Shown one piece after another: positions 37,441 through 49,100 of a DNA stretch of 64,000 bases. The DNA lies in NCBI GenBank assembly GCA_018340375.1, contig JAFFJZ010000001.1, forward strand, positions 17,564,001-17,628,000, in the 5' to 3' direction. A model generated the notes under the pieces. That model saw only the letters and a program-made list of their open reading frames with translations, was not told the origin of the DNA and did not search any database. Every line of letters begins with the position of its first letter. Position 1 is the stretch's first letter. This DNA comes from Gonatopus flavifemur. Lineage: Eukaryota; Arthropoda; Insecta; Hymenoptera; Dryinidae. A program made the position numbers and the translations under genes.

Positions 37441-39445
37441 TATGGGAATGCAGAGATGATTTTCATTAAGAAATTATGTAATAAAATTATCCAAACTCAA
37501 TTTTGAAGGATTTTGTAAACCGTAAAGGGAATGTAAAAATAATCTTGGTCTTTGCGCTGAAATCCATCCCAATATAATCAGTTACAAATTTTGCCATCGG
37601 GTCGTTCACTTGAAATAATGGTGAAAAAAATTATTAATTATCCATGTCAATAAAATTAATTTGATTTCAGATTTGTATTGATTTCAATTTTAATTTCCAA
37701 GCGTATACAACTGTTCATTGACATTTATTTATGCATTATCATCAGTTCTGTGTTACATTGCAATAAAGGTCTTATGTCATGTTTAATATTCATATTAATA
37801 TAATGAATGAAAGGCCTCAACGGGTTATTCGCCTTGAGATGTACATAACTATCATTAGGCATACAATTAGTGAAGTACATATTTATTTATAATTGAAAAT
37901 TTCTTCTTAGACGTCACAATTCTTTAATTTAATTAATTTTTTTTCCGATGAAAAACATTTTTCTCAGAAATGTACATAACATGTAATTTTGCACTTCGAA
38001 TTTGGAACCTAGAGATACGCAAATGCAGGCGCATCCTCATCATTAGACTCTGAATTTTTCTCATTACAACAGCATGCATATATGCATCTCTCTTCCTCCA
38101 CCTTATATCTTATATTTGAAAGAACTTTGAAACCAAATTCACGTCATAATTCTTTTAAATTGAGGAAAAGAAGGTGTGAGAACAACGATAATAAGGGAGT
38201 AATGAGAAAAGAATTATAATGAGGCAAAGTGTAATAAAGCTTGGTTTATCTACAGGGGTCATGATACTCATTCTCTCATATCTGTTGAGAAGACAGAAAT
38301 AGAATATGAGAAGTACAATTTATTTGCATAACAATTCGACGGGAATGAAATTTCTCTTTCTCTTTCTTTCACAATCCCTTTTGTATAAACATGCATTGTC
38401 CGTCACAATTTTTTTGATATAATCGGAAACAATCATCGTGTTCAATCCAGTTATCATAACGGTTAACTACTTCGTGTTGTGAATTTGGTCTCACAATGTC
38501 AGAGGCTTTACACAACAGTTAACTTGATTATATGAAATTCTCATCATACATTGATACTCGTTAAAATTCGTGAACCGTAAATTGAAATGTTATTTGCAAC
38601 ATGCCGAATCTCAGGAAAGCGTGTCCTTTTGAAATATACAATTGGGACTGAATGTCCAAAATCTCATTCGCTGTTAAGTGGAGCACGTTGGAGAATTGGT
38701 TTTAGATGAAACATTCGAATGCTCGCTCGTTCAAAGTTTTTATAGCAGGGCAATCATTTTATATGCTTTTGATGTAAAAGGATCATCATTTATTCACTCA
38801 AGTGCAAGTGTATGGATCAGTAAATTCGCAACTATGTGTAACACAGTAGAGCGGTAAGCATTCCTTCTTCTTCACCCACGGCAAACGGTATAGAAAACGG
38901 TACCAAATCAGCTGAAATTTTCTGAGACTTTTTTTCGCCGTACGGTAGCTGAAGAGGACAAAAAGAACTTCAAACTAAGAGAGCACTGTTTGCTCGTGGC
39001 ATCGATCAGGGTATAGAAGCCTCAAGGCAGCTTTCACTATTTACTACATCATGTTTCTTTACTCTCACGTACACGCGAATGTACGAATACACGTGTATAC
39101 GTTCATGCCCATATTTCGCAGGCTGCAATGCAAGAACAGCCCGAGGCTGTGGTGAAGAGAATTAAAAAACCATGTATGTATAAAAAAATGTGTACGGTAC
39201 AAAAGGCCAACATACCTAGGACGATGTACGCACCAAGGAAATAGCGTGCATTCGTTAATCAAAAGCCTACTGGAATCGCGCGATTCTCTACGAGCTTCTC
39301 TTCATAAAGGTAGAGCGGATGAGCGTTCGAACGCGCTTGCTCATCCATCATCAAGGTCCAAACTAGTTCTCTGGAGAAGTGAGAAAATACACAAGTGTAC
39401 TCTTTTTTTTCACTCCACTCATAATATCTCACACATCACTTTTGG
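37441..39445. other. no gene recognised
   Basis: Plain AT-rich DNA, no convincing exon or palindrome. Confidence 0.35.
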
Positions 39446-39664
39446 TCTTCAAGATATCTTGAGGAAGTGTTCAAAGAAGTTTAAGAAGTCTTATGCAACA
39501 TGAAAAGATATCCTTAAGATGTCTAAAACAGTCCTTACTTCTAAAAGACATCTAAAACATCTTATAGAAATCTTTTAGAAGTAAGAATTGTTTTAGATCT
39601 CTCAAAGGTATTCTTTCATGTTGCATAAGACTTCTTAAATTTGGCTTGAGATATCTTTGAGAAC
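39446..39664. mobile_element. palindromic element of about 219 bp
   Basis: Arms around AAGAAGTCTTATGCAACATG and its complement CATGTTGCATAAGACTTCTT, with a short centre. The ends are not sharply defined. Confidence 0.75.
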
Positions 39665-40164
39665 TGAAATACTGTGTGGGATCCTTGTAAGTATGCATAT
39701 ATATGTGTACTCAGGTAAAATTGGGAGAAGAAATGATTATTTTCAAAGAGCTCCGCGTAAAAATTCTCTATGCCACGATGATAATGGTAGGAAAAATGCG
39801 AGATACACATAGTTGTGACGTTTATTAGGCAAAGGGGAGTGATTTATGATGCGAGATGACAATTCAAAGGAGAAAAAAAAAGGCGTGAACTCTTTTTAGC
39901 ACATTTATAATAAATCTCTATGTATTTGTATGGAGAGAACAACAAATAGAGATTACGCAGGGTTACAGTGACAATTGTGTAGAGTACGCTGAACGCATTA
40001 ATACTACTTCATGGGGGGGGAAAACGAAAGTTTGTAAAATTTCTTCTCTCCTAATTTGAATCATTCGAATCTCACTGATTCCGCAGTTATAAAGGGGAAA
40101 GAAGGACGATAATCCTAGTAAAAATGATTAATATATAACGAAAGAAAAAAGTTGCAAAATTAAA

Positions 40165-40526
40165 ATCTTGCGAAGTCAATATTTGGACGATTTTAAAAAA
40201 TTGTTCGAGCTACCACAATTTTAGTCGATTTTACAACGGGGAATGTAAGATCTAGAACAGCTGTGGTATATCTTACATTCGCTCTTGTAAAATCAACTTG
40301 AATTGTGGTCGCTCGAACTATTTTTAAGATTGTCCAAATATCGACTTCGCAAGATGTAAATTCTATAACTTCATTTCTCTCAGTGTATGATCCATATATA
40401 AACCTTATATAATTCATATATGAAACATATATGACCATATGGAATTCATATATGATTATTCGATGTATAAAGAACCAAACATGACCCATATATGGCCCAT
40501 ATATGAATTATATATACTGAGAGAAA
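40165..40526. mobile_element. two adjacent small palindromes
   Basis: First: 40165-40355, arms ATCTTGCGAAGTCAATATTT / AAATATCGACTTCGCAAGAT. Second: about 40375-40526, CTCTCAGTGTATGATCCATA against TATATACTGAGAG, filled with CATATATGA words. Confidence 0.7.
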
Positions 40527-40663
40527 AGGTCTAGTTAGATATTCGACAACTAGGAAATTTAGTCACTGTAAATATAAATTTAGTGGCGCCAGCTAAATTT
40601 TTTTATGTCTATTGAATAAAAAATTTTATTCATATTTCAGACAGCTAGACTTCTATTTAGGGG

Positions 40664-41466
40664 AGCATGGGTCACAGTGGATCACTTTTTTTCATGCTCT
40701 ATAACTTCAAAAGTAGTTAACGTTTCAGCATGGAAGTTCATATATACAATACTCCCTCGTCCACGAAATGAACAAGCAATGTTGTTGATTTGCGTGAATG
40801 AGATACCAAGTTTTTATCATCTTCTGGAATTTTATAATTTGATCCACTGTACCACATATCTGGGTTGCAGTGGATAATTTCATGGATCAGACTCTCAGAG
40901 CCTTGAAATTTCTCACAGTAACGCTGTAAGGTGGTGAGAGGAAAGCCTTTCAATTTTGCAGCAGTTCTGATTTTCAATCCATCTTTGTTTACAAGATTCA
41001 CAACAACTCATATGAATTTTTCATTCAGGGTTGTATTATTTAGTAAGCATTTGCTTATGAGACAAACTAGAACACGATCCACTGGTATAAAATAGTCCCT
41101 GACCCACTGTACCCCACTCATACACTTATATATTAAAATTTATTTGTGAACAAATGATCAATCCGTGAATAAAAATGACTTGCAAACCCTTCACTTTAGA
41201 TGTTCATGAGCAAGTGAAAATGTAGACCTGCGTCAGTTCACATACATTCTCATAAAAACAAGACATATGAAATTGTTCGTAAATATAAAATCCAGACTCA
41301 CGTGTTATCAGTAGCAACTGTACATTGAACACACGTTATGACACCTTGGAGTTCAGCAGCTTCCAAGATGAGGTTAAAAAAGGGTGCCTAAAAAGTGATA
41401 CTACTAGCGCGTACAGTCGTTTTATGAACTGAATAATACGTGCGCTGATCCACTGTGACCCATGCT
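40664..41466. mobile_element. AGCATGGGTCACAGTGGATC element, about 803 bp
   Basis: Inverted termini of 20-21 bp (AGCATGGGTCACAGTGGATC at 40664 and its complement ending at 41466). It carries a decayed pipsqueak-type frame on the - strand, annotated separately. Confidence 0.82.
40738..41001 (-). pseudogene. decayed pipsqueak-type helix-turn-helix of a transposase
   Basis: The - strand reads NLVNKDGLKIRTAAKLKGFP, then LTTLQRYCEKFQ. This is the A-x-LK-x-x-P-x-TTLQRY pattern of HTH_psq domains at the N-terminus of pogo/jerky-type transposases and of related insect proteins. It opens without an ATG; a TGA lies three codons upstream and the frame loses similarity after the domain. The 803-bp element is too short for a transposase, so this is an internally deleted remnant. 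Confidence 0.65.
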
Positions 41467-41544
41467 TTTCTACTCCAACTGGAGTCTAAATCTATCTGCG
41501 GCAACTAACATTCAGTTGTCCCAACTAGGTACCTTTCACTCAGG

Positions 41545-41989
41545 GTAGGGATCATATATATGATGCATTTTTACTAGGGAAGTGAACCACTTATTTTTGT
41601 TTTCATTCTCATGTCAGCTTATGAACAATAAATTTGTGACCTTCCAAACGCTTGCTCGGCGCATCAAGCCATTCTCCAATAAAAATCTTTTGTGTTCCAA
41701 TTGTAATAAGCTGTACATTAATTTCAGAACTTCGCACTTTGGTGCATTCAACCCCAGTATATCTGGTAAAGTAAACCATGGATAAAAACATGCTTAATAA
41801 TAAAATTTGCACACGTTTTGTAATCATTTATTGTGGAATATACTTCCATTTGATATGTTTAAATTCTCATCTTAATGTTAATATTTATTTCCCGCGTCAT
41901 GCGAAAGATAATGAGAAGTAATAGATGAGAATATGAGAATGGAAAAGCAACTATCAATGGGGCAGCAAGTTATGAATACACTTTCATTT
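41545..41989. other. no gene recognised
   Basis: Short open frames overlap on both strands; none has support. Confidence 0.35.
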
Positions 41990-42182
41990 CCCTGCTAAAA
42001 ATGCCAGGCAGAACCGGACAGAGAATTGTTGTCAGGCTTTGAACAATTGTTTTCCAGGTAATCCAGGCAAAAACTGACAAACTTTCTATCAGATTTGGTC
42101 CAACTCGGAATATTGTGTCATAAATTTTGGAATTCACAGACTGTGATATTCAGTCAAAAACTGACGAAAATTTTCTTGCCAG

Positions 42183-42702
42183 CCCTGGTGAAAATATACG
42201 CTCGTAGTAAGCGCGCTCGAAGCTGAGAAGAAACGTGAAAAGGTTTCAATCTTCTCTCGCCGAAGCGTATAATAATTGCTTGTTGTATATAGAGTACTGA
42301 AATCATACGTTATCAATACACTTTATAAACGTTCAATGCCGTTTTGAGAAGAGTACTGTTACGTTCCATGAAAGGTAATGCGAATCATTTCACACAGACT
42401 TTGAGTATCGGTTTTTAACTGTCAGGAATCAGCACTCCATGGCTGAATAGGTAAGACGCTGGATTGCAATGATGAAAATCATGGGTTCGAATCTCGCCAA
42501 GTGGTTAAAATTTGTATCCTCTTATATTGTTCATACTCTTCATGGAGCGTTGATTTTTATACGCTTTTTTTGTTCCAAACTTCGCTTCAAGTATTCTTCG
42601 AAACCGTTCCATTTACTCTTTGTTCACTTTTTATTAACGTTTCTGTTACGCTCCACCATACTTTTCGTCTGCGCTCCATTTCAGTTTCCATTTTCACCAG
42701 GG
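42183..42702. mobile_element. CCCTGGT element, nested, 520 bp
   Basis: CCCTGGTGAAAATATACGC ... CCATTTTCACCAGGG, AG duplicated on both sides. It carries a tRNA-like segment at 42431-42505. The left end is shared with an element entering at 63769. Confidence 0.87.
42431..42505 (+). repeat. tRNA-derived SINE-like segment
   Basis: A-box-like TGGCTGAATAGGTAAGACG and B-box GGGTTCGAATCTC at tRNA spacing. The acceptor and T stems do not pair properly, so it is not a working tRNA gene. It may be a SINE head or tRNA pseudogene captured by the surrounding element. Confidence 0.5.
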
Positions 42703-43368
42703 AGGGTTTGACAGGATGTCACAATTCAGTGATTCCAGACCAAATCGGATAGAAAGTTTCTCAGTTTTGGCCTGGATTACCTGGGAAAAAAACCGTTCAA
42801 AGTCTGAGAATGATTTTTTGTCCGGTTCTGCCAGGCATTTTTAACAAGGTTATCTTGAAAAAATTCAGTCAACAAACTAATGGTATTTTATGATTTATTC
42901 ATGATAAATGCATGAAGCCAACCCAAGCAACACAGGAGGTTAAAAATGCTAAGAACGTGTTTAGAAAATCCTACGAACACGCTTAGAACTTCCAAATGAG
43001 ACTGTTTCGAATAATTATGTGCTATGCACCTCCATAGAATATCCGCACGAAATTATTATCCAAAATAGTCTCATTTGCACATTCTTTTCACATTCACTGT
43101 ATCATCACAGCATATTTGAGAAGTTCTTGCGTTACTTGGGAATGAACAGTGAGTCTTTTCATATTGACATCAAACTCTCAATATACTCTCTGGTATCTTC
43201 TCAACTTTTCATCTCTCATGGGAGGAGGTTAGCGAAAACTTAATATAATCTGAAGAAAGATAAATAGTATCTTCAACGTCGGAAAAGGAAAACTTACAAC
43301 CAAATATTGAGTATCGAATTAGTTCTATCGATCAACGAAATTGACTGTGCTGTCCATTACCATCAGTA

Positions 43369-43761
43369 CTCTGGTGAAAAAAATCTCCTGAAACCGTTTA
43401 TATTTTAATACATTTTTCAAAGAAATTCAGAGTAATTTCAGAGTGACTCAGAGGAAGTTAGAGACTTGTCAGATAGTGATACATCCTGAAACTCTCAAAC
43501 TTTTTTTGAATCTGTCTGAATTTTCCTGATGGAGATTTAGACTTAGACATTTTCCCGAATCTTTATAAATTCGTTCATTTGTCTAGAATCCAAAGCTTTT
43601 TCTGAATTTGTGAGAATTCCTCCAAATTCTTCTGAAAACTCAACGCACAATTTTCCCAAATCCACCAGTGTCTAAATTCTTCTGAACTTCCCTGAATCAC
43701 ACTAGAATCTCTCTGAGACGTGAAATTTTCAGAGGGATTCAGAGAGATTTTTTCACCTTGG
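43369..43761. mobile_element. CCCTGGT-type element, relative of 20790-21683
   Basis: CTCTGGTGAAAAAAATCTCC and GAGATTTTTTCACCTTGG, TA on both sides. It has the same TCTGAATT-type filling and shared phrases (CAGATAGTGATACATCCT) but is less than half as long. Confidence 0.82.
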
Positions 43762-44141
43762 TAACCAATTAGTTTGCTGGACTATACTTAACCAACGAGT
43801 GGATTTTGGCAATCATCAATTTTTCTCACTGTAAAATTTTAATGAAATTCGAATAGACAGCTGAATTTTTATCAGGTTCTATACAAACACGAATCTGATT
43901 CTTGTATCTGAGTTCTATTCGAGTCTACTCTGGTGGAAATGTGGGGTAAGTTTGCACAAGGAAGGGGCATTTTCACACACTCTCTATGCACATTCGCTTA
44001 CAATTTCTGCAACACCTCCGTAGCGTTGTTAACACTTCATTTTTGTCAGGATATCTGGGAATCAATCAGGTCTGATCCGAATTGTATTCGGGATGTATCT
44101 GAAGAATAAATCAATCCAAAACAACAACTCAAGAAAAACAT

Positions 44142-44470
44142 CCCTTATAAAAAAAACCCGATATCGGAATTTCATTGTTAAATCATCAGTTGTATTAATA
44201 CTATCCGAAATCTATCGTATTGTTTCATTATCATACAAGTCTGATAAAAATACGATATCTACGATAATTATCCAATGTAAACCCGATATAAATATCTATC
44301 TGGAAATCATTGGGTTGCTGGTTCGGTTTCGTATCGGATCATTATCGTAGATATCGCATTTTTATCGGACTTGTCTGACAATGTAACAACATTATATATA
44401 GATTTCGGATAGTATTAATATAACTGATGATTGGACGATGAAATCCCGATATCGGGTTTTCTCATAAGGG
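44142..44470. mobile_element. CCCTTATAAAAAAAACCC MITE, uninterrupted sister of 20601-21732
   Basis: AT duplicated on both sides. It includes an unbroken AGTATTAATATAACTGATGA, the pre-insertion form of the junction seen at 20.8/21.7 kb. Confidence 0.9.
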
Positions 44471-44539
44471 ATTGCAAATTATTTTCTTAGTTCTATTTAC
44501 GAAGAAAATGAATTCACAATTGAATTGTCAAAATTTCGC

Positions 44540-45209
44540 TTAAGGTAGTTCTTCGGGAGAATTCAGGATCAAATTAGAAAAATTATTGTCAAGCAGAGCA
44601 CCAGGGTCGAAGGAATTCGATAATCATGTTCGTTGGGACTTATATTCTTATTTATGACAAAAAAAGAACCAACTCGAACTATAAATAAACAACCTTGTAA
44701 CAACAACGCGAAATTTGACATGGTTTTTTTCTTAAAAAATTTGTATTTTTGATCCGTTTATGACTTATGAGGGCTCATTTTGTTCCTTGTGAGATTTAAA
44801 AAACCTTTACCATGGGGATTTTTTTATATGAGTCATCATGACACTGTCACACGCTTTTGTTTATGGGAATGTATTTTACTATTAATAAACAAAAGCGTGT
44901 GACAGTGTCATGATGACTCAAATAAAAAACCCCCATGGTGAAGGTTTTTTAAATCTCACAAGGAACAAAATGAGCCCTCATAAGTCATAAATGGATCAAA
45001 AATACGAATTTTTCAAGAAAAAAACCATGTCAAATTTCGCGTTGTTGTTACAAGGTTGTTTATTTATACTTCGAGTTGGTTCTTTTTTTTGTCATAAATA
45101 AGAATATAAGTCCCAACGAATATGATTATGGAATCCCTCCGACCTTGATGCTCTGCTCGACAATAATTTTTTTAATTTGATCCTGAATTCTCCCGGAGAA
45201 CTACCTCAA
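44540..45209. mobile_element. 670-bp near-perfect foldback element
   Basis: Arms of about 325 bp differ at only a few percent of sites. They start TTAAGGTAGTTCTTCGGGAG and meet at GCTTTTGTTTAT / AATAAACAAAAGC around a loop of roughly 19 nt. No open frame. The low arm divergence suggests recent arrival or gene conversion between arms. Confidence 0.92.
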
Positions 45210-46121
45210 TCAGGATTGAGACAAAGCCTCTATTATATCAGCGGATCTCTAAAGTCACAGCAAAGCGCTTACAGTGTTGTTTATTCTAATTATCTCGTTA
45301 GATTCTTAATTTTGAGAAAAATTAAGTAAAAATGTGGACATGACATAAATTGCGATCAATGAATGAAATAATATTTTGTAAATGAAAAACACTCATTGAC
45401 GTTATAATTCGAAATGATTTGAAATTTAATAATGAAGAAAAAAAATAATACAAAAAATGTACAAAAATATTTGAACATCGTGTCCAAGTCATGAAAAAGC
45501 TGTTTACTCCCTAATAAAAGTGAGATTGTCAATAATATTTTCACAAGTTTTATTACGAGCATACGTATCCTACATAGATATATATTTGAGCACACGTACG
45601 TTGTGCAGCCACGTTACTCTTTCCACATATCGCAAGTACTACACAGGTGATCCCGTCGTTTTCGTCCTGTTGCTCTGAACGAGTGACGTAACTTATAACT
45701 TATAACTCGACGACACCAAGAGTGAACTTGGCAGACGACGTTAGGCTGTGTATCTCGAAGGAAGACGGGGCTAATTATCGGGGAGTCTTAGGATTTAGTT
45801 CATTAGGATTGAATTGATTTTGAGGAAAAACAATCGGCAGGTGTAAAAAATCTGCTGTGGTTTCTTATGCCGCAAAGAAATTGTTTATGCATAAAAAAAT
45901 ATTGATTCAGAAAATTATCTGTTTCATGGAAAACCTATTACGATAGAAAAAGCATATAGTTTTCAAGTGTACGTGATGTATGATATACGATAATAAAATA
46001 AACCCCACTTGCAGTGAATACAAATCCTCGTTAATGACAACTTCGTAACTTGGATTCGTATATATTATTTCTTTCTTTAAAAAACAAAACGTCTCCGAGA
46101 ATATATAAACAATTGAAAAAT
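45210..46121 (+). other. upstream region of the SOD signal-peptide exon
   Basis: No exon recognised. It includes a less AT-rich stretch at 45590-45780, where a promoter could lie; none could be placed. Confidence 0.3.
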
Positions 46122-49100
46122 ATGTGGCGTGAAGTGTTTATATTAATGGTGAGCATTGTTGCGAGTTGGACAGCTGCCGTGGAACCCTATGATGAAATGC
46201 TGATCAACATGAATGGCAGAATTTTACTGATAAGGAGCATACCTGGATATCCTGGAACTAGGAGTGATCTACACGAAGTTTTCATGGAACCTTATATTTT
46301 TGTAAGTCGGATTATTTTCATTTCATTTAGCGCTCCACTTTGGATTCCATGAAGTGCGCAGCCCAGTGAACAATGTGTTATCATCCGGAGCTCTTAAAGA
46401 TCTCCCAATTATGTGTAAGAGGTCAGATAGACCTTTCAGAAGGTTAACATAAAGATATCAGAATGTTATCAGATGCGTCGATTTCTGAAGGAAATAAGAG
46501 ATTGCCAGAATGTTATCCAAACGAACTCTTTAAGAGGATTTTTTTCTGAGATCCCAGAAAAATGATACCATTCAGATATCAATATGATAACATTGACAGA
46601 GCTCTTTCAAAAAACCTCTTAAAGAGCTCTTCCTCCCATAAGTGTTCACTGGGAGTTGAGTTGGGGAGATTCGGCAGCCTCGGGCCATTTTTCATTTCCT
46701 ATTTTTTTTTTCTTGATGATACTTATAGTAAACAATAAAGAATTGAAAAACACATAAAGTAGTATTAAAGTATAACTCTTCTGTTTCAGTGTGAAATTTT
46801 TCGGTTTGATTTTTCGAAAAATTTATGCGTATAAATTTAATTTGAAAATGATTGGTCATTTGGCTCAAGGCACCCCCTTTGGCAAATGCCTCGGGTCATC
46901 ATTTCCTATGCATGTCAGCATCATACAAAAAAAGAACTGGGCCATTATTTTATACAATATTGTTTAGACTGGTGCAAGAATGATCAAAGTTGTTGATTAG
47001 GAACTTTGAATTAATTTGACATTGATTGTTCATGAGTGCACGGAGAAAGAAATTCACTGTCGCACAATGTCGGACTGGCTTGCACCAAGACCCCCTGCTG
47101 GGAAATACGTTGAGCACCCTATACTGAAAACAAAGTTTCTTCTTACCAAATAAATAGTTCATTCGTCCTCTCTTCATAGTATATTCCTTGGGATTAATGA
47201 AATATTCAATCAAATCGAATAATGAACTGCTTGCCCCAAATAATTTGGTCTTTTAGATAAATAATGTATTCGCTACAAATAATCAACTTTGGCACCTAAT
47301 TGAATACTTAATTCCTACAAATAAATATTTTTTGATGAAGAGAGACAAAATAAATATTTTTTATGTACTGTGGACGGAGCACATTCTCGAAAAATGAAAA
47401 TTTTATCATCATTCATAAATAAAAAGAGGAAAACTGAGAACTGACCGGGCTCTCCAATACCGAGGGGCCCCCAGCGATCAGCAGGGAGTCGGGTGGGCCA
47501 GTCCGACACTGCTGTCGCAGCAAATCGAAATCTTTTTGCTAACCTAGCTGAAAATTCGCTGTCACAGCAAACTAGATTGCTGAGAGAGTAACATGATTAC
47601 ACGGAAAGACCGGGTCTATTAATATTTAGAAAAATGAGTCTCAATTCAGGGAAAAAGAGGATCGCTGAAAAATATTCGTAGCGAGTCGACTAAAAATTCG
47701 TAGTCGATGTATTAACAATTGATAGTTTCACTGTGAAAAATACCAATGAAACTATCAACTGTTAATATTTTGACTACGAATTTTTAGTAGACTCACTACG
47801 GATATTTTTCAGCGATTCTCGTTTTCCCGAAATTGACAGTCATTTTTCCAAATATTAATAGACCCGGTCTTTCCGTGTAACTGAAGCAGCAAATTTTTTG
47901 CTGAACTAGGAAAAATTTTGAGTATTATTTACGAGATAGCACATAGATTTTGCCGGAGGAGCAAACATTCTTTGCTGTTACAGTTGAAAAATCGCTGTCG
48001 TAACTCTCAAAATTGCTATCATAGCAAAAAATTTGCTGCTCCAGTGAAAGGTACCCAGCGAAATCAGGTTTCGCTGTCATAGCGAATTCTTTTTCCTTCA
48101 CGTGAGAAACTAGATGAGCGGAAAACTGAATTTTTTGAGTTGCAGGAACGTGATTTGTTGGAAAAATCGATATCATGCATGACTTTGATTGCTTATTTCG
48201 ATGATTTCTCATTCAAATATTTGTTTCCCGTAAGAACTCTGTAAAAAAATATCAAACACCGAATTCAAACGCGATCAACGATATTTTGGCTCAAGGTATA
48301 CCCGATTCTCAACGCTTATACAGGGTGACCCAAGTCGGATAGATTATATTTGGGGAGCATATTCTGCAGCCAAAATGCAACAACTTTTGTGTTTGGCAAA
48401 AATTTTTTTGAGGCTTAGTTTTCGAGATATAAGCATTTTTAGAGTTTTTTTCAAATCCAAATCACTCAAAAGCACGATCTGCTACGTGCTTGAGGTTCGG
48501 GGCATTGGCTAAGTTGGAAAACGGCGGATCTCTGGAAAAAAATTTAACTATCCTATCATTGTTTGTTCCGGCGCTATAACGATTTAAAGTTGCTGAACGG
48601 TGATTGGCTAGAAGCTCAAAAATTTAAAATCGCTATAGCTCCGGAACAAACAATGATGGGATAGTTGAAATTTTTTTCCAGGGATCCGTCGTTTTCCAAC
48701 TTAGCGAATGGTCCCAAGCCCAATTACGTAGCATATCGTGCTTTTGAGTGATTTGGATTTGAAAAAAATTCTAAAAATGCTTATATCTCGAAAACTAGGC
48801 CTCAAAAAGAAGTTTGCCAAATACAAAAGTTGTTGCATTTTGGCTGCAGAATATGCTCCCCAAATACAATATATCCGACTTGGGTCACCCTGTATATGTT
48901 TTCACAAATCCAATTATTTGCAAGAATTATTTCATCCTTGAATTTATTGAAATATATTCTTTAATGCTTCCTTCAATTGCAAGATCCATTTCGTGGCAGT
49001 AAGAATTCATAGTTTTATTACTCCCTGCTCAAAGAATCCCATTGCACCGATTGATTCTCATTGATTTCGATGCAGAAACCCGATTCAAACCGATTCAAAA

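Larger units (their letters stand above)
40520..41544. mobile_element. outer CTGAGAGAAAAGGT element containing the HTH-bearing element
   Basis: Left CTGAGAGAAAAGGTCTAGTT and right complement of CTGAGTGAAAGGTACCTAGT. Element 40664-41466 lies inside. Confidence 0.55.
41990..42849. mobile_element. CCCTGCT host element split by a CCCTGGT element
   Basis: Left CCCTGCTAAAAATGCCAGGC, right complement CCTTGTTAAAAATGCCTGGC, TT duplicated on both sides. Arms (about 150-190 bp) are separated by the insertion 42183-42702. Confidence 0.88.
47039..48104. mobile_element. CACGGAG micro-palindrome element holding two insertions
   Basis: Starts CACGGAGAAAGAAATTCACT and ends in an eroded TTTTTCCTTCACGTG. It contains TTTGCTG/AGCAAA words homologous to 49241-49543. 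Insertions are 47065-47511 and 47600-47877. Confidence 0.75.

Noticed and set aside
42431..42505. A functional tRNA gene
   Set aside because: The B box is good, but the acceptor and T-arm stems do not pair and the anticodon arm is poor.
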